A stretch of DNA of 64,000 nt from Streptomyces sp. 3214.6 (GCF_900129855.1 NZ_LT670819.1:7006001-7070000), one strand, 5' to 3'; shown: positions 27,165 to 36,335, counted from the first letter of the stretch. The notes: generated from the letters alone by a model not told the origin. Translations and numbers: made by a program.

Positions 27165-28169
27165 CTACCCGTGCAGGAAACTCACGATTCCCTCAGAGAT
27201 CCCTTGCGCCGCCTTCTGCCGCCAGGCGCCACTGGTCAGCAACGCCGCGTCCTTGGTATCGCGCATGTTGCCGCACTCGATGAACACCTTGGGAACCGTT
27301 GACAGATTGAGACCGCCCAGGTCCTTTCGCGTGACGAGACCGGTCCCGTCGCCGATGTAGTTGGCGGGCGAACTGCCCGTCGTGCGCGCGAAGTCGCCCG
27401 CGATCAGCTTCCCGAGGTCCTTCGACGGGCCCACGACGGCACGGGTGTCGGCGGCGCCCTCGTGCACCGTGGCCGGCAGGATCACATGGAAGCCGCGGTC
27501 GCCGGCTCCGGCGCCGTCGGCGTGGATCGAGACGACCGCGTCGGCGTGCGCCGCGTTCCCGATCCGGGCGCGCTCGTCGACACACGGGCCGTACTCCCGG
27601 TCGCCGTCCTGCGTCAGCTTCACCGTGGCGCCCTGCTGTTGCAGCAGCGTGCGCAGCCGGTGGGCCACGTCCAGCGTGAACTCCGCCTCGCTGTAACCGG
27701 AGTTCGTGGATGTGCCCGTAGTGTCGCATTCCTTCCAGTTGGTGCCGATGTCCACCTTGCGGTTGATGGCGGCGGTGTGCTGGACGTTGTCGGGGTTGTG
27801 GCCGGGGTCGATGACGACGACCTTGCCCTTGAGGGAGGCGGGCGCGGCGGTCGAGGCGATGCCGCCGGCGCCCTGCTTACCGTCACCGCTCGCGCCGCCG
27901 GCCGGCGAGCCGTCGGTGGGGGAGCGCAGCGTGGACGACGAGGCCGCCGCTCCCGCCCCCCGGTCCGTCCCACCGTCCCCACCGGTCCCCGTTCCCGTCC
28001 CGCCCAGCGCCTCGTACGCCAGCCAGCCCAGCAGTGCCCCGGGCACGAGCGCGGCGAGCGCCACGGTCAGCGGGCGGCGCAGCGGGGAGCGGCGCGGCGA
28101 CGCGGAGCCGAAGCGATCGGAAGGGCCGAAGGGGTCGGAGGAGCCGGGGTTCGAGCCTGTGTACGACAC
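27165..28169 (-). CDS. N-acetylmuramoyl-L-alanine amidase (Amidase_3), membrane-anchored
   Basis: 334 residues from GTG 28169 (AGGGTGG upstream); ATG 28190 is an alternative. After a short cytoplasmic part comes one membrane segment (LTVALAALVPGALLGWLAY), a Ser/Gly/Thr-rich wall-spanning stretch, and the zinc amidase domain: VVVIDPGHNPDN (first zinc His), SEAEFTLDVAHRL (Glu), AVVSIHADGAG (second His) and KVFIECGNMRD (catalytic Glu). It cleaves the amide bond between MurNAc and the stem peptide. Confidence 0.88.
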   Translation of the reverse strand: MSYTGSNPGSSDPFGPSDRFGSASPRRSPLRRPLTVALAALVPGALLGWLAYEALGGTGTGTGGDGGTDRGAGAAASSSTLRSPTDGSPAGGASGDGKQGAGGIASTAAPASLKGKVVVIDPGHNPDNVQHTAAINRKVDIGTNWKECDTTGTSTNSGYSEAEFTLDVAHRLRTLLQQQGATVKLTQDGDREYGPCVDERARIGNAAHADAVVSIHADGAGAGDRGFHVILPATVHEGAADTRAVVGPSKDLGKLIAGDFARTTGSSPANYIGDGTGLVTRKDLGGLNLSTVPKVFIECGNMRDTKDAALLTSGAWRQKAAQGISEGIVSFLHG

Positions 28170-28325
28170 GCCTGCCACCCTAACGGGCATCCCGGGGACG
28201 GCTCAGGCGGAAGGCGGCCGGACGGATGACGGGCGGCCGGCCTCCCCTTCACCCGCCCGACGCATGTCCGCCATCCCCCTATTTCGCTATTCCGCATTCC
28301 GCTGTTCCGGTACTTCGGTGTTCCG

Positions 28326-29138
28326 CTATTGCGCGAAGTCCACCCCGTTGGGCGTCGTGCCCTGTGGCACCAAGCACACGAACCAGTCGTACGGGGTCCC
28401 CTCGACCGAGCGGATGGCGGACTTGTCGGTGTTCGGCTCTTCGTTCGCCGGTGCGTTGACCAGCTCGGTCCTCGTGCCGTCCTTCCAGTTGCAGGTCACC
28501 CGCTTGGTCGTCTCGGTGAGAGGGCCCAACACCACGCGGTCGGGGCTGCCCGGGCCGGGGGGCGCCGGGACGGTGATGACCTGCTTCGTCGGGGCCGGGG
28601 GGCCGTCGGACCCGTCGATCAGGCCGGCATGGATCAGGGTGCCGGGGCCGTTCTCGTCTCCGGTGCTGCGCAGGAAGATGGCGATCCTGCCGACCAGATC
28701 GGAAGGCTTCCGCACGGTCGGGAGGGTCTCGCGGTACTGCGCCATCGCCTTCAGCTCGGCCTGGGCCCCCGCCGCGTCGCGTGGTGCCGGCCACACATCG
28801 ATCGCGACCTTCCACGGCTTGCCCTGGTCGGTTCCGGTCCCCAGGATCGTGCGGCTGGGGGACTGGACCGCGCCCGGCGTTCCCGTTGCCGCCGGCGTCA
28901 CCCGCTCCCCGCCGCCCCCCGGCAGTCCGCCGGCCGCCAGCGCCCCTGTCGAGCCGACGACCACCAGGGCCATGGCCGCCACGACAGCCGAGCGGCGGGC
29001 CCTGCGGCGGCGGCCGCCGCGGATGACTGCCTGGGTGGGGGCTATACCGATCTCGACCTCGTCCGCGGCGTCGGCCAGCAGGCCTGCGATGTCGTGCTGT
29101 GTCATGTCGTGGTTCGTCTCCCGGTCCGCGCTCATCAC
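28326..29138 (-). CDS. Membrane partner (putative anti-sigma-type protein) of the SigE-family sigma factor
   Basis: 270 residues. Its start (GTG 29138 or ATG 29135) overlaps the sigma-factor stop, the standard layout of sigma/regulator pairs. A cytoplasmic N-terminal part (DIAGLLADAADEVEIGIAP) precedes one membrane segment (SAVVAAMALVVVGSTGALAA) and an extracytoplasmic domain with two cysteines. No zinc-binding HxxxCxxC motif is present, so it is not a ZAS-type anti-sigma; regulation of the sigma factor is inferred from position. Confidence 0.75.
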   Translation of the reverse strand: MMSADRETNHDMTQHDIAGLLADAADEVEIGIAPTQAVIRGGRRRRARRSAVVAAMALVVVGSTGALAAGGLPGGGGERVTPAATGTPGAVQSPSRTILGTGTDQGKPWKVAIDVWPAPRDAAGAQAELKAMAQYRETLPTVRKPSDLVGRIAIFLRSTGDENGPGTLIHAGLIDGSDGPPAPTKQVITVPAPPGPGSPDRVVLGPLTETTKRVTCNWKDGTRTELVNAPANEEPNTDKSAIRSVEGTPYDWFVCLVPQGTTPNGVDFAQ

Positions 29139-29683
29139 TTCCGCCCTCCGTGCGTCGCTGTGTCCGCCAGTTCCGGTATGGCGCGGAGTTTCGCGATCCC
29201 CTTGGCCGTGTTGCTCTTCACGGCGCCGACCGAACAGCCCATCGCCGCGGCCGTCTGCGTCTCGGTCAGGTCCTCCCAGTAACGCAGCACCACCGCCTCC
29301 CGCTGCCGCGGCGGCAGTTCGGCCAGCGCCTTCAGCAGGGTGTGCCGGTCGTCGGCTCGGGCGATCACGTCGCCGGTGTCGGCGACCTCGTGCGCGAGGC
29401 CCGAGTCGTCGCCCCTCGGAGCGAGGAACTCGCGCAGCTTCCTGCGGTACTTGCGGGCATGCGCGTTGATCATCACGCGCCGTACGTACGCCTCCGGTTC
29501 GTCGGCCGCGCCGACTCTGCGCCAGGCCACGTAGACCTGTTCCAGCGTCGACTGGACCAGGTCCTCCGCGGCGTGCTGTTCCCCCGTGAGGAGAAATGCC
29601 GTGCGCATCAGCCGCGGCCAGCGGCCGACGACGAAGGCTTGGAACTCCGTGTCCCTGTCCTGCTTCCGATCCCCCATGGGCAC
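29135..29683 (-). CDS. SigE-family ECF RNA polymerase sigma factor
   Basis: About 182 residues. AGGAGG lies just before GTG 29683 and ATG 29677, so the longer frame to 29812 was not used. Region 2 (FVVGRWPRLMRTAFLLTGEQ, AEDLVQSTLEQVYVAW) and region 4 (LAELPPRQREAVVLRYWEDL, TQTAAAMGCSVGAVKSNTAKG) are complete. It directs RNA polymerase to an unknown set of promoters and is co-expressed with its membrane partner. TTGACA on the minus strand near 29815 may be its -35 element. Confidence 0.88.
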   Translation of the reverse strand: MPMGDRKQDRDTEFQAFVVGRWPRLMRTAFLLTGEQHAAEDLVQSTLEQVYVAWRRVGAADEPEAYVRRVMINAHARKYRRKLREFLAPRGDDSGLAHEVADTGDVIARADDRHTLLKALAELPPRQREAVVLRYWEDLTETQTAAAMGCSVGAVKSNTAKGIAKLRAIPELADTATHGGRK

Positions 29684-29944
29684 TGCACCTCCTAGATGTT
29701 CAAAGGAGGCCATGAGCGGCCCGGATCGTTGCCTCAGGGAGCGGAGATCTTCCGCGGCAGGCACACCAGCATCAGTAGCGCCACGTCCACGACCGACACG
29801 TCGGTGTGTCAAGAGAAGCTAAAGAAATTGTTAGTACGCCAAAGCATCGGAATAGTTGCCCGTGCATACAGGTTCAGCTCCCATGTAACCGGCGAAGCGC
29901 CACCCTCGTAACCCCCGAAGCACCGCCCCCGGAGGCCCCACCCC

Positions 29945-31690
29945 ATGACGCACACGACGACCGACCGGCCGGCCCGCCCAGCGAGCGGAGCCGTCGTCCC
30001 GGTGCTCGCCTTCGCGGGCATCGTGGTCGCGGTGATGCAGACCCTGCTCGTCCCGGTCATCAAGGACCTGCCGCAGCTGCTGGACACCGCGCCCAGCAAC
30101 GCCACCTGGGTCCTGACCTCCACCCTGCTGTCCGGCGCCGTCGCCACCCCGATCATGGGCCGCCTCGGCGACCTGTACGGCAAGCGGCGGATGCTGATCC
30201 TCAGCCTGTCCGTGATGGTCGTCGGCGCGCTCGTCAGCGCGCTCACCAGCGACCTGCTCATGATGATCGTGGGCCGTACGCTCCAGGGCTTCGCCATGGG
30301 CGCCATCCCGCTCGGCATCGGTCTGATGCGGGACATGCTGCCGCGCGAGAAGCTCGGCTCGGCGATGGCCCTGATGAGCTCCTCCATCGGCGTGGGCGGC
30401 GGCCTCGCCCTGCCCGCCGCGGCCCTCGTCGCCCAGCACGCCGACTGGCACGCCCTGTTCTACGGCGCCGCCGGCCTCGGCGCCCTCGCCATCGCCCTGA
30501 CCCTCCTCGTCGTCCCCGAGTCCCCGGCCCGCGCCGAGGGCACCTTCGACGTGCTGGGCGCGATCGGCCTCTCCACCGGCCTCGTCCTCTTCCTGCTGCC
30601 GATCACCAAGGGCAGCGACTGGGGCTGGACCTCCGGCACCACCCTCGGACTCTTCGCCGCCGCGGCCGTCGTCCTCATCCTGTGGGGCGTGATGGAGCTG
30701 CGCGTGAAGGCCCCGCTGGTGGACCTGCGCACGACGGCCCGCCCCGCCGTCCTCTTCACCAACCTCGCCTCGATCATGGTCGGCGTCTCCTTCTACGTCG
30801 TCTCCCTCGTCCTGCCGCAGCTCCTCCAGCTGCCGACCTCCACCGGCTACGGCCTCGGCCAGTCGATGGTCGTCGCCGGTCTGCTCGTCGCGCCGCTCGG
30901 CCTGACGATGATGATCACCGCCCCCGTCTACGCCCGGCTGTCCGCGAAGTACGGCCCCAAGGTCACCCTGATCCTCGGCATGCTGATCATCGCGATCGGC
31001 TACGGCGCCGGCCTCGGCCTGATGAGCGCCGCCTGGCAGAGCCTCGTCATCGCCGTGCTGCTGGGCGCGGGCATCGGCCTCGCCTACTCCTCCCTGCCCG
31101 CGCTGATCGTCGGCGCGGTCCCGGCCTCGGAGACCGGCGCGGCCAACGGCCTCAACACCCTGATGCGGTCCATCGGCACGTCCGTGTCGAGCGCCGTCAT
31201 CGGCATGGTGCTGGCCAACACCGCGAACAACGTGAACGGCGTCGCGATCCCGACCATGCACGGCTTCCGCGTCTCCTTCCTGATCGCCACGGCCGCCGTC
31301 GCCGTCGGCCTGGTCCTCGCCCTCTGCCTGCCGAAGCAGCAGCGCCCCGCCACGGCTCCGCAGCTGCGCGCGAGCAGCGAGGAGGACGTCAACCTGGAGC
31401 ACGCCGAGGAGGTCCTGCGGGGCTTCCGCGGACGGGTCCTGGACGCCGACGGCGCCCCGGTCGCCCGCGCCAAGGTCACCCTCATCGACCGCCGAGGCCG
31501 GCAGGCCGGCGCCACCCTGTCGCAGGAGGACGGCCGCTACACCCTCGCCGTCCCGGCCCAGGGCGCCTACGTCCTCGCCGCCAAGGCCACCGGCCACGGA
31601 CCCCTCGCGAGCTCCGCGACCCACGCCGGCGACGAACGCCCGGTGGACCTCGACCTGGCCCTGCCGGGCGAGACCGTCATCACCGCCTGA
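29945..31690 (+). CDS. MFS drug-type transporter with a C-terminal carboxypeptidase-regulatory-like domain
   Basis: 581 residues. About 14 hydrophobic helices of the DHA2-like MFS type; motif A appears as GRLGDLYGKRRMLI (about 75-88) and motif C-like AMALMSSSIGVGGGLALP follows. It probably exports small molecules by proton antiport. Unlike usual members (about 470 residues) it continues after the last helix with a linker and a beta-sandwich-like region (about 495-580): RGFRGRVLDADGAPVARAKV, GATLSQEDGRYTLAVPAQG, YVLAAKATGHGP. This is the CarboxypepD_reg fold, expected on the cytoplasmic side or exposed at the end of the protein. Confidence 0.87.
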   Translation: MTHTTTDRPARPASGAVVPVLAFAGIVVAVMQTLLVPVIKDLPQLLDTAPSNATWVLTSTLLSGAVATPIMGRLGDLYGKRRMLILSLSVMVVGALVSALTSDLLMMIVGRTLQGFAMGAIPLGIGLMRDMLPREKLGSAMALMSSSIGVGGGLALPAAALVAQHADWHALFYGAAGLGALAIALTLLVVPESPARAEGTFDVLGAIGLSTGLVLFLLPITKGSDWGWTSGTTLGLFAAAAVVLILWGVMELRVKAPLVDLRTTARPAVLFTNLASIMVGVSFYVVSLVLPQLLQLPTSTGYGLGQSMVVAGLLVAPLGLTMMITAPVYARLSAKYGPKVTLILGMLIIAIGYGAGLGLMSAAWQSLVIAVLLGAGIGLAYSSLPALIVGAVPASETGAANGLNTLMRSIGTSVSSAVIGMVLANTANNVNGVAIPTMHGFRVSFLIATAAVAVGLVLALCLPKQQRPATAPQLRASSEEDVNLEHAEEVLRGFRGRVLDADGAPVARAKVTLIDRRGRQAGATLSQEDGRYTLAVPAQGAYVLAAKATGHGPLASSATHAGDERPVDLDLALPGETVITA

Positions 31691-31745
31691 CGTCCGCCCC
31701 GGCCCGTCCGCCCCGGCCCGTCCGGCCCGTCCGGCCCGTCCGACC

Positions 31746-31775
31746 CGCCCCCCGTCGTGCACGCGACGGGGGGCG
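31746..31775 (+). terminator. Perfect hairpin terminator after the MFS gene
   Basis: CGCCCCCCGTCG (31746-31757) and CGACGGGGGGCG (31764-31775) pair perfectly across a 6-base loop. The preceding 55 bases are short CCGGCCCGTC-type tandem repeats with no coding capacity. Confidence 0.75.
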
Positions 31776-31837
31776 TGGTGCAGCATGGGGCAGCCCGCCA
31801 CCCGCACACCCCGCACGCACCACCGGAAGGACCCCCC

Positions 31838-32488
31838 ATGACCGCGGCACCCAAGCCCGAGATCCTGGCCGCGTTCGAGGCGGCGAAGGGGTTCATGCCG
31901 GTCGACGAGGGCCTCGCGCTGTACGCCGCCGCCGTCGAGGCGGGCGCGCTCGGGCTGCCGCTGTTCGAGGTCGGCACCTACTGCGGGCGTTCCACGATCC
32001 TGCTCGCAGACGCGGCCCGGCAGGCCGGCGTCAGCGCGCTCACGCTCGACCACCACCGGGGCAGCGAGGAGCAGCAGCCGGGCTGGGAGTACCACGACCC
32101 GGAGACCGTGGACCCCGAGGTCGGCCTGATGGACACGCTGCCCACCTTCCGCCGGACCCTGCACCGGGCCGGCCTGGAGGAGCATGTGGTCGCGCTGGTC
32201 GGGCGGTCGCCGCAGATCGCCGCGTTCTGGAACGCGCCCCTCGGCCTGGTCTTCGTCGACGGCGGCCACACCGACGAGCACGCCACGTCCGACTACGAGG
32301 GCTGGGCGCCGCATGTCGCCGAGGGCGGGCTCCTCGTCATCCACGACGTGTTCCCCGACCCCGTCGACGAGTTCACCGGCCAGGCCCCCTACCGCGTCTA
32401 CCTGCGCGCCCTGGCCTCCGGGGCCTTCACGGAGGTCTCGGACACCGGCTCACTGCGGGTGCTGCGGCGCACGGGCGCCGGAGTCTAG
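31838..32488 (+). CDS. Class I SAM-dependent methyltransferase (Methyltransf_24-like)
   Basis: 216 residues; CGGAAGG lies upstream of ATG 31838. LFEVGTYCGRSTILLADAA is the SAM-binding motif I, LTLDHHRGSEEQ the acidic loop region, and LGLVFVDGGHTDEHATSDYEGW the metal/active-site type segment of O-methyltransferase-like proteins. Substrate unknown. Its stop overlaps the convergent neighbour's stop by 4 bases. Confidence 0.8.
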   Translation: MTAAPKPEILAAFEAAKGFMPVDEGLALYAAAVEAGALGLPLFEVGTYCGRSTILLADAARQAGVSALTLDHHRGSEEQQPGWEYHDPETVDPEVGLMDTLPTFRRTLHRAGLEEHVVALVGRSPQIAAFWNAPLGLVFVDGGHTDEHATSDYEGWAPHVAEGGLLVIHDVFPDPVDEFTGQAPYRVYLRALASGAFTEVSDTGSLRVLRRTGAGV

Positions 32489-33969
32489 GGCGTCGTACGC
32501 CTTCGGCGGCGGTGGAGAAGTACGCCCGCCACGGCCACCAGGGCCGCCGGGACCAGCACGGCGGGCCGCAGGACGGACCGGTACAGCGGGGCCGGGGACG
32601 CCTCCAGCGGGATGGCGGCGACGTCGTTGCCGGGCGTGCGGTCGAACGGGTTGTACGTGCGGATGGTGCCCTTGGCGCCCGGGACCTGCCGGTCGATGCG
32701 GATGTGGAAGTCTATGGCGGTCGTGCCGTCGTAGCGGAGCCCCGCGTAGAACGCGTCGGAAGCGACCTCGCAGACGAACGTCCCGCCCGGCTTCTCGGGC
32801 CGGTCGCAGGCCCACTTCATGTCGTCGCCCTCGAAGTCGTACGGGATGGAGGTGACCGTGGTGCCCTCCGGCGGGACCACCTCGAAGCGGCCCAGCTCCT
32901 CGTCCCCCGTCAAGCGGCCGGGGCCGAGGTCGCGCACCCCGAGCCGTACCTTCACCGTGTCGCCGACCCGGCCCCGCACGCTCGCGGTGACCGGACGGTA
33001 GTCGGCCTGCACGGTGGTGGTGATCCCGACCCTGCCGTGACTGTCGCCGAAGGCCTGGGCGGCGGTGCGGACGAGGGTGAGCGGGGCGCCCGTGCCGCGC
33101 ACGGTGTGGTCGGCGGGGCGGGACGGGGGCGACGACCAGTTGTAGGTCACCTCGCCGGACAGCGTCTTGGGCGCGGTGACCGTGTAGACCAGCGGGGCGC
33201 TCGTGCGGTAGGCGGCGCCCGCCGCGGCCTTCGTGGGGAACGTGCACCACGCCGAGGTGGGCGCGGAACCGGCGTAGAAACAGTTGCTGTGCCGGGCGGT
33301 CAGCGTCAGCCCCTCCGAGACGTTGACCTGCAGGGCGACGCCCGGCTGCGCGGGGAAACGGGTGTTGTTGGCCAGCCGTGCGGTCACGTTCGCGGGTTTC
33401 CCCGGTGCCAGCCCGCGCACGCCCTTCTCCTGTCCGGGTGCGGACAGCGTCGGACCGCCGACCGTCATCCGGGTGGTGCCGGTGATGGTGGGCGCGTTGT
33501 CGGCGGTCGCGGTGTACGTGACCGTCCCGCTGTCGCCCGGCTCGACGCCGTCGACGCCGAGGAGGGCGAGGGGTTCGTAGCTCTCGCCGTCGCCGTTCTG
33601 CAGGTTGCCGTAGTGGCAGGTGTAGATCGGGCCCTCGGCCTTGCACATCTCCCTGTCCCCGAGCCGGGCGACGCCCGCCAGCCCCGATGCGTCCACGACG
33701 ACCCTGACGTTGCGCGCCGGTTCGCCGCCCTTGCTCTTCTCGACGAAGACGGGGACGTGGAAGTCGTCGTTCGAAGCCTTGGCCCCCTCGTCGGCGTTGT
33801 ACATGACGAAGGTCTTCACGGTCTCGAACCGCATCACGACCTGGCCGGGGCCGTCGGAGCCATCGGCCGCGGCGGGTGCCGACGCCGACGCGAACACGGC
33901 CACGAGAGCTGCCGCCAGGGCGGCCCCGCGTGTGCAGAGACGCCGGGGGATCGGTATCGGTAAGGGCAT
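32485..33969 (-). CDS. Secreted multi-domain beta-sandwich protein with a C-terminal membrane anchor
   Basis: 494 residues. Signal peptide (RGAALAAALVAVFASASAPAAA), then DUF11/CARDB-like beta-rich repeats (NVRVVVDASGLAGVARL, ANVTARLANNTRFP, VTASVRGRVGDTVKVRLGV), and at the end a hydrophobic segment (RPAVLVPAALVAVAGVLLH) followed by RRRRRT. It is thus exported and membrane-anchored. There is no sortase LAXTG motif. Function unknown; possibly a cell-surface adhesin-like protein. Confidence 0.78.
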   Translation of the reverse strand: MPLPIPIPRRLCTRGAALAAALVAVFASASAPAAADGSDGPGQVVMRFETVKTFVMYNADEGAKASNDDFHVPVFVEKSKGGEPARNVRVVVDASGLAGVARLGDREMCKAEGPIYTCHYGNLQNGDGESYEPLALLGVDGVEPGDSGTVTYTATADNAPTITGTTRMTVGGPTLSAPGQEKGVRGLAPGKPANVTARLANNTRFPAQPGVALQVNVSEGLTLTARHSNCFYAGSAPTSAWCTFPTKAAAGAAYRTSAPLVYTVTAPKTLSGEVTYNWSSPPSRPADHTVRGTGAPLTLVRTAAQAFGDSHGRVGITTTVQADYRPVTASVRGRVGDTVKVRLGVRDLGPGRLTGDEELGRFEVVPPEGTTVTSIPYDFEGDDMKWACDRPEKPGGTFVCEVASDAFYAGLRYDGTTAIDFHIRIDRQVPGAKGTIRTYNPFDRTPGNDVAAIPLEASPAPLYRSVLRPAVLVPAALVAVAGVLLHRRRRRTTP

Positions 33970-34018
33970 CCCGGCACTATGCCAGCACCGGTCCGGTCCG
34001 CTACGGCCGGCCTTGCCG

Positions 34019-34684
34019 TCACAGCCAGCCCTGGTGCCGTGCCTCCCGCATCGCCTCCATGCGGTTGCGGGTGCCCGTCTTGCCGATCGCGGAGGAGAGG
34101 TAGTTGCGGACCGTGGACTCCGAGAGGTGCAGCTTGGCGGCGATGTCGGCGACCGTCGCCCCGTCGACGGAGGCCTTCAGGACGTCGCACTCGCGGCCGG
34201 TGAGGGGGTTCGGGCCGGCGCCGAGGGCGGCCGCGGCCAGTGCCGGGTCCACGACCGTCTCGCCGGTCAGCACCCGGCGGACCGCCTCCGCCAGCTCCTC
34301 CACCGGGCCGTCCTTGACCAGGAAGCCCGAGGCCCCGGCCTCCATGGCCCGGCGCAGATAGCCGGGCCGGCCGAACGTGGTCAGGATCAGCACCCGGCAG
34401 TCCGGTGCCTGCTCGTGCAGCTCGGCGGCCGCGTCCAGGCCGCTGATGCCGGGGAGTTCGATGTCGAGGAGCGCGACGTCCGGGCGGTGGAGGAGGGCCG
34501 CGTCCACGATCGCGTCCCCGGTGCCGACCTGGGCGACCACCTCGATGTCGGCCTCCATCCCCAGCAGCAGGGCCAACGCGCCGCGCATCATGCCCTGGTC
34601 CTCCGCGAGCAGCACCCTGATGGACTTGGTGGGGCGCTGGTCGCGGGGCATTTCGTTCACGGGCCGGCCCGGCATCTCGTTCAC
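34019..34684 (-). CDS. NarL/LuxR-family response regulator (DesR-like)
   Basis: 221 residues. The receiver domain has VLLAEDQ, the phospho-acceptor in VALLDIELPG and LILTTFG; the output HTH at about 155-210 reads LTGRECDVLKAS, then LHLSESTVRNYLSSAIGKTG. GTG 34684 overlaps the kinase stop (GTGA). It works with the adjacent kinase. Confidence 0.9.
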   Translation of the reverse strand: MNEMPGRPVNEMPRDQRPTKSIRVLLAEDQGMMRGALALLLGMEADIEVVAQVGTGDAIVDAALLHRPDVALLDIELPGISGLDAAAELHEQAPDCRVLILTTFGRPGYLRRAMEAGASGFLVKDGPVEELAEAVRRVLTGETVVDPALAAAALGAGPNPLTGRECDVLKASVDGATVADIAAKLHLSESTVRNYLSSAIGKTGTRNRMEAMREARHQGWL

Positions 34685-36099
34685 GGCACCAGGTTAGGGC
34701 CGGCGGCCACGGACGGCGCACTGTCCGTGGGCTCCCGCGGTGCGGACGTCTGGTGCGTCGGGGCTTGCGTGGGCAGTTCCGAGGACGGTTCCGTGGGCAG
34801 TTCCGCGGTGACCGTGAAGCCGCCGCGCGCTCCCGGGCCCGCCGTGAGCGAGCCGCCCGCCGTCGCGAGGCGCTCGCGCAGGCCGGTCAGACCGGTGCCG
34901 CCGCGAGGCGGGCGGCAGTCGTCGCCACCCGTGCCACTGCCACTGACACCGTCGCTGCCCCTGACACCGCCACTGACACCGTCGCTGCCGCCGGTGCCGT
35001 TGTCGGTCACCGTCAGCCGGACCCGCTCCGGGGCGCCCGTCACGGTGATCTGGCAGCGGGTCGCCCCGCTGTGCCGGACGACGTTGGTGACGGCCTCCCG
35101 CACCACCCAGCCCAGCAGGGCCGCGGTCTGCGGCTCGGGCGGCGGCCCGGACCGGCTCACCGAGGGTTCGACGCCCGCCGCCGTCAGGGCCGAGCGGGCC
35201 CGGTCCAGCTCGGTGACCAGACTGCCCTCGCGGTAGCCGGTGACCGCCTCCCGGATCTCGGTCAGCGCCTGGCGGCCCACCGCCTCGATGTCCATGACCT
35301 GGGAGAGGGCCGCGTCCATGTCGCGCGGCGCCAGCCGCCGGGCCGCCTCCGACTTCACCACGATCACCGACAGGGTGTGGCCGAGCAGGTCGTGCAGATC
35401 GCGGGAGAAGCGCAGCCGTTCCTCCTCCACCGCCCGGCGGGCCAGCTCCTCGCGGGCGGCACGCAGTTCCCGTACGGCCTCGGAGAGGGAGAGGATCGCG
35501 GCCGTCACCATCGTCGAGATCCAGGTGGCGTAGGCGATGGTCAGGCCGTCCCAACCGTCGTGGACGCAGGAGACCACCCCCGCGAGGGCGGCCAGCGCGG
35601 TACCCAGAGCGCGCAGTCGGGCACCGCGCAGGGTCGCGCCCGTCGCGAGGCCCAGCAGCGGGAGGAACAGCAGCCAGTTGCCGCCGTAGGCGAGAGCGAG
35701 ACCGAAGGTGACCAGGGCCAGCAGCCCCAGCGCCATCCGCGTGGAGGTCGCCTCTCGTGCCTGCTTCGCGAAGGCGCGGCTCGCGACGTAGATGTACAGC
35801 GAGTTGAACGACAGCAGGCCGAGGCCGCCGATCCACGGATTCGGCGTCTCACCGTGGAACAGGTTGGAGATCGCGCCCATCCCCAACAGCAGCCACGGCA
35901 TCAGGGAGAACGCGTTGGCGGGCGGGCCCGGGTCCTCGGGGACCTGTCCGGCCTTGCGGGCGGCCTTGTACTCGGCCTTGAGGCGCTGCTTGTTGTCCTG
36001 CCAGTACCGCTGCTGCCTGCGCCCCTCCCGGACTGCCGAGCGCAGGGCATCCCGGCGGCACGCCTGTGCGCGCCGCCAATCCTCGAACGACCTCGTCAT
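34681..36099 (-). CDS. Sensor histidine kinase (HisKA_3, DesK-like)
   Basis: 472 residues from ATG 36099 (GGAAG upstream; the longer frame to 36519 would cross the operators of the next operon). A charged N-terminus is followed by about five membrane helices (NAFSLMPWLLLGMGAISNLF, LALAYGGNWLLFLPLLGLAT and others), the phospho-acceptor H-box FSRDLHDLLGHTLSVIVVKS and an HATPase domain (LGWVVREAVTNVVRHSGA, LRERLATAGG). Inside the ATP lid is an unusual Gly/Ser/Asp repeat (GGSDGVSGGVRGSDGVSGSG) encoded by near-identical DNA (about 34939-34989), which may reduce or alter activity. Confidence 0.88.
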   Translation of the reverse strand: MTRSFEDWRRAQACRRDALRSAVREGRRQQRYWQDNKQRLKAEYKAARKAGQVPEDPGPPANAFSLMPWLLLGMGAISNLFHGETPNPWIGGLGLLSFNSLYIYVASRAFAKQAREATSTRMALGLLALVTFGLALAYGGNWLLFLPLLGLATGATLRGARLRALGTALAALAGVVSCVHDGWDGLTIAYATWISTMVTAAILSLSEAVRELRAAREELARRAVEEERLRFSRDLHDLLGHTLSVIVVKSEAARRLAPRDMDAALSQVMDIEAVGRQALTEIREAVTGYREGSLVTELDRARSALTAAGVEPSVSRSGPPPEPQTAALLGWVVREAVTNVVRHSGATRCQITVTGAPERVRLTVTDNGTGGSDGVSGGVRGSDGVSGSGTGGDDCRPPRGGTGLTGLRERLATAGGSLTAGPGARGGFTVTAELPTEPSSELPTQAPTHQTSAPREPTDSAPSVAAGPNLVP

Positions 36100-36271
36100 G
36101 CTTCCGTCCCCCGTTCCGTTCTCACACCCACCGCTCCACGACGGTGCTGCTGTCCACGACGCTACGGTTCCGGGGGCGTCCGCGGCAGTGCCGGATGTAC
36201 GGACTCGGCCGGGACAAATGTCACCGGCGAGGCCACCGACCATGTCACCGACCATGTCACCGACCACCGTT

Positions 36272-36288
36272 TCTGACATGCCGTCAGG
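36272..36288. promoter_or_regulatory. Motif II operator upstream of the hsd4B operon
   Basis: TCTGACATGCCGTCAGG has the same 7-3-7 layout with two mismatches. It follows three direct copies of ACCATGTCACCG-like sequence (36229-36266) in the otherwise gene-free 36100-36451 stretch. Confidence 0.5.
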
Positions 36289-36335
36289 TGTCTTCACAAG
36301 TCCCGAGGCCTGGGCTATACAGGGGGTCGCCGCAC

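Noticed and set aside
29806..33963. A 1385-codon plus-strand open frame across the MFS, methyltransferase and cell-wall protein genes
   Set aside because: It is a shadow frame in high-GC DNA: composition is Arg/Gly/Asp-rich without domains, while real genes with known families occupy the other frames.
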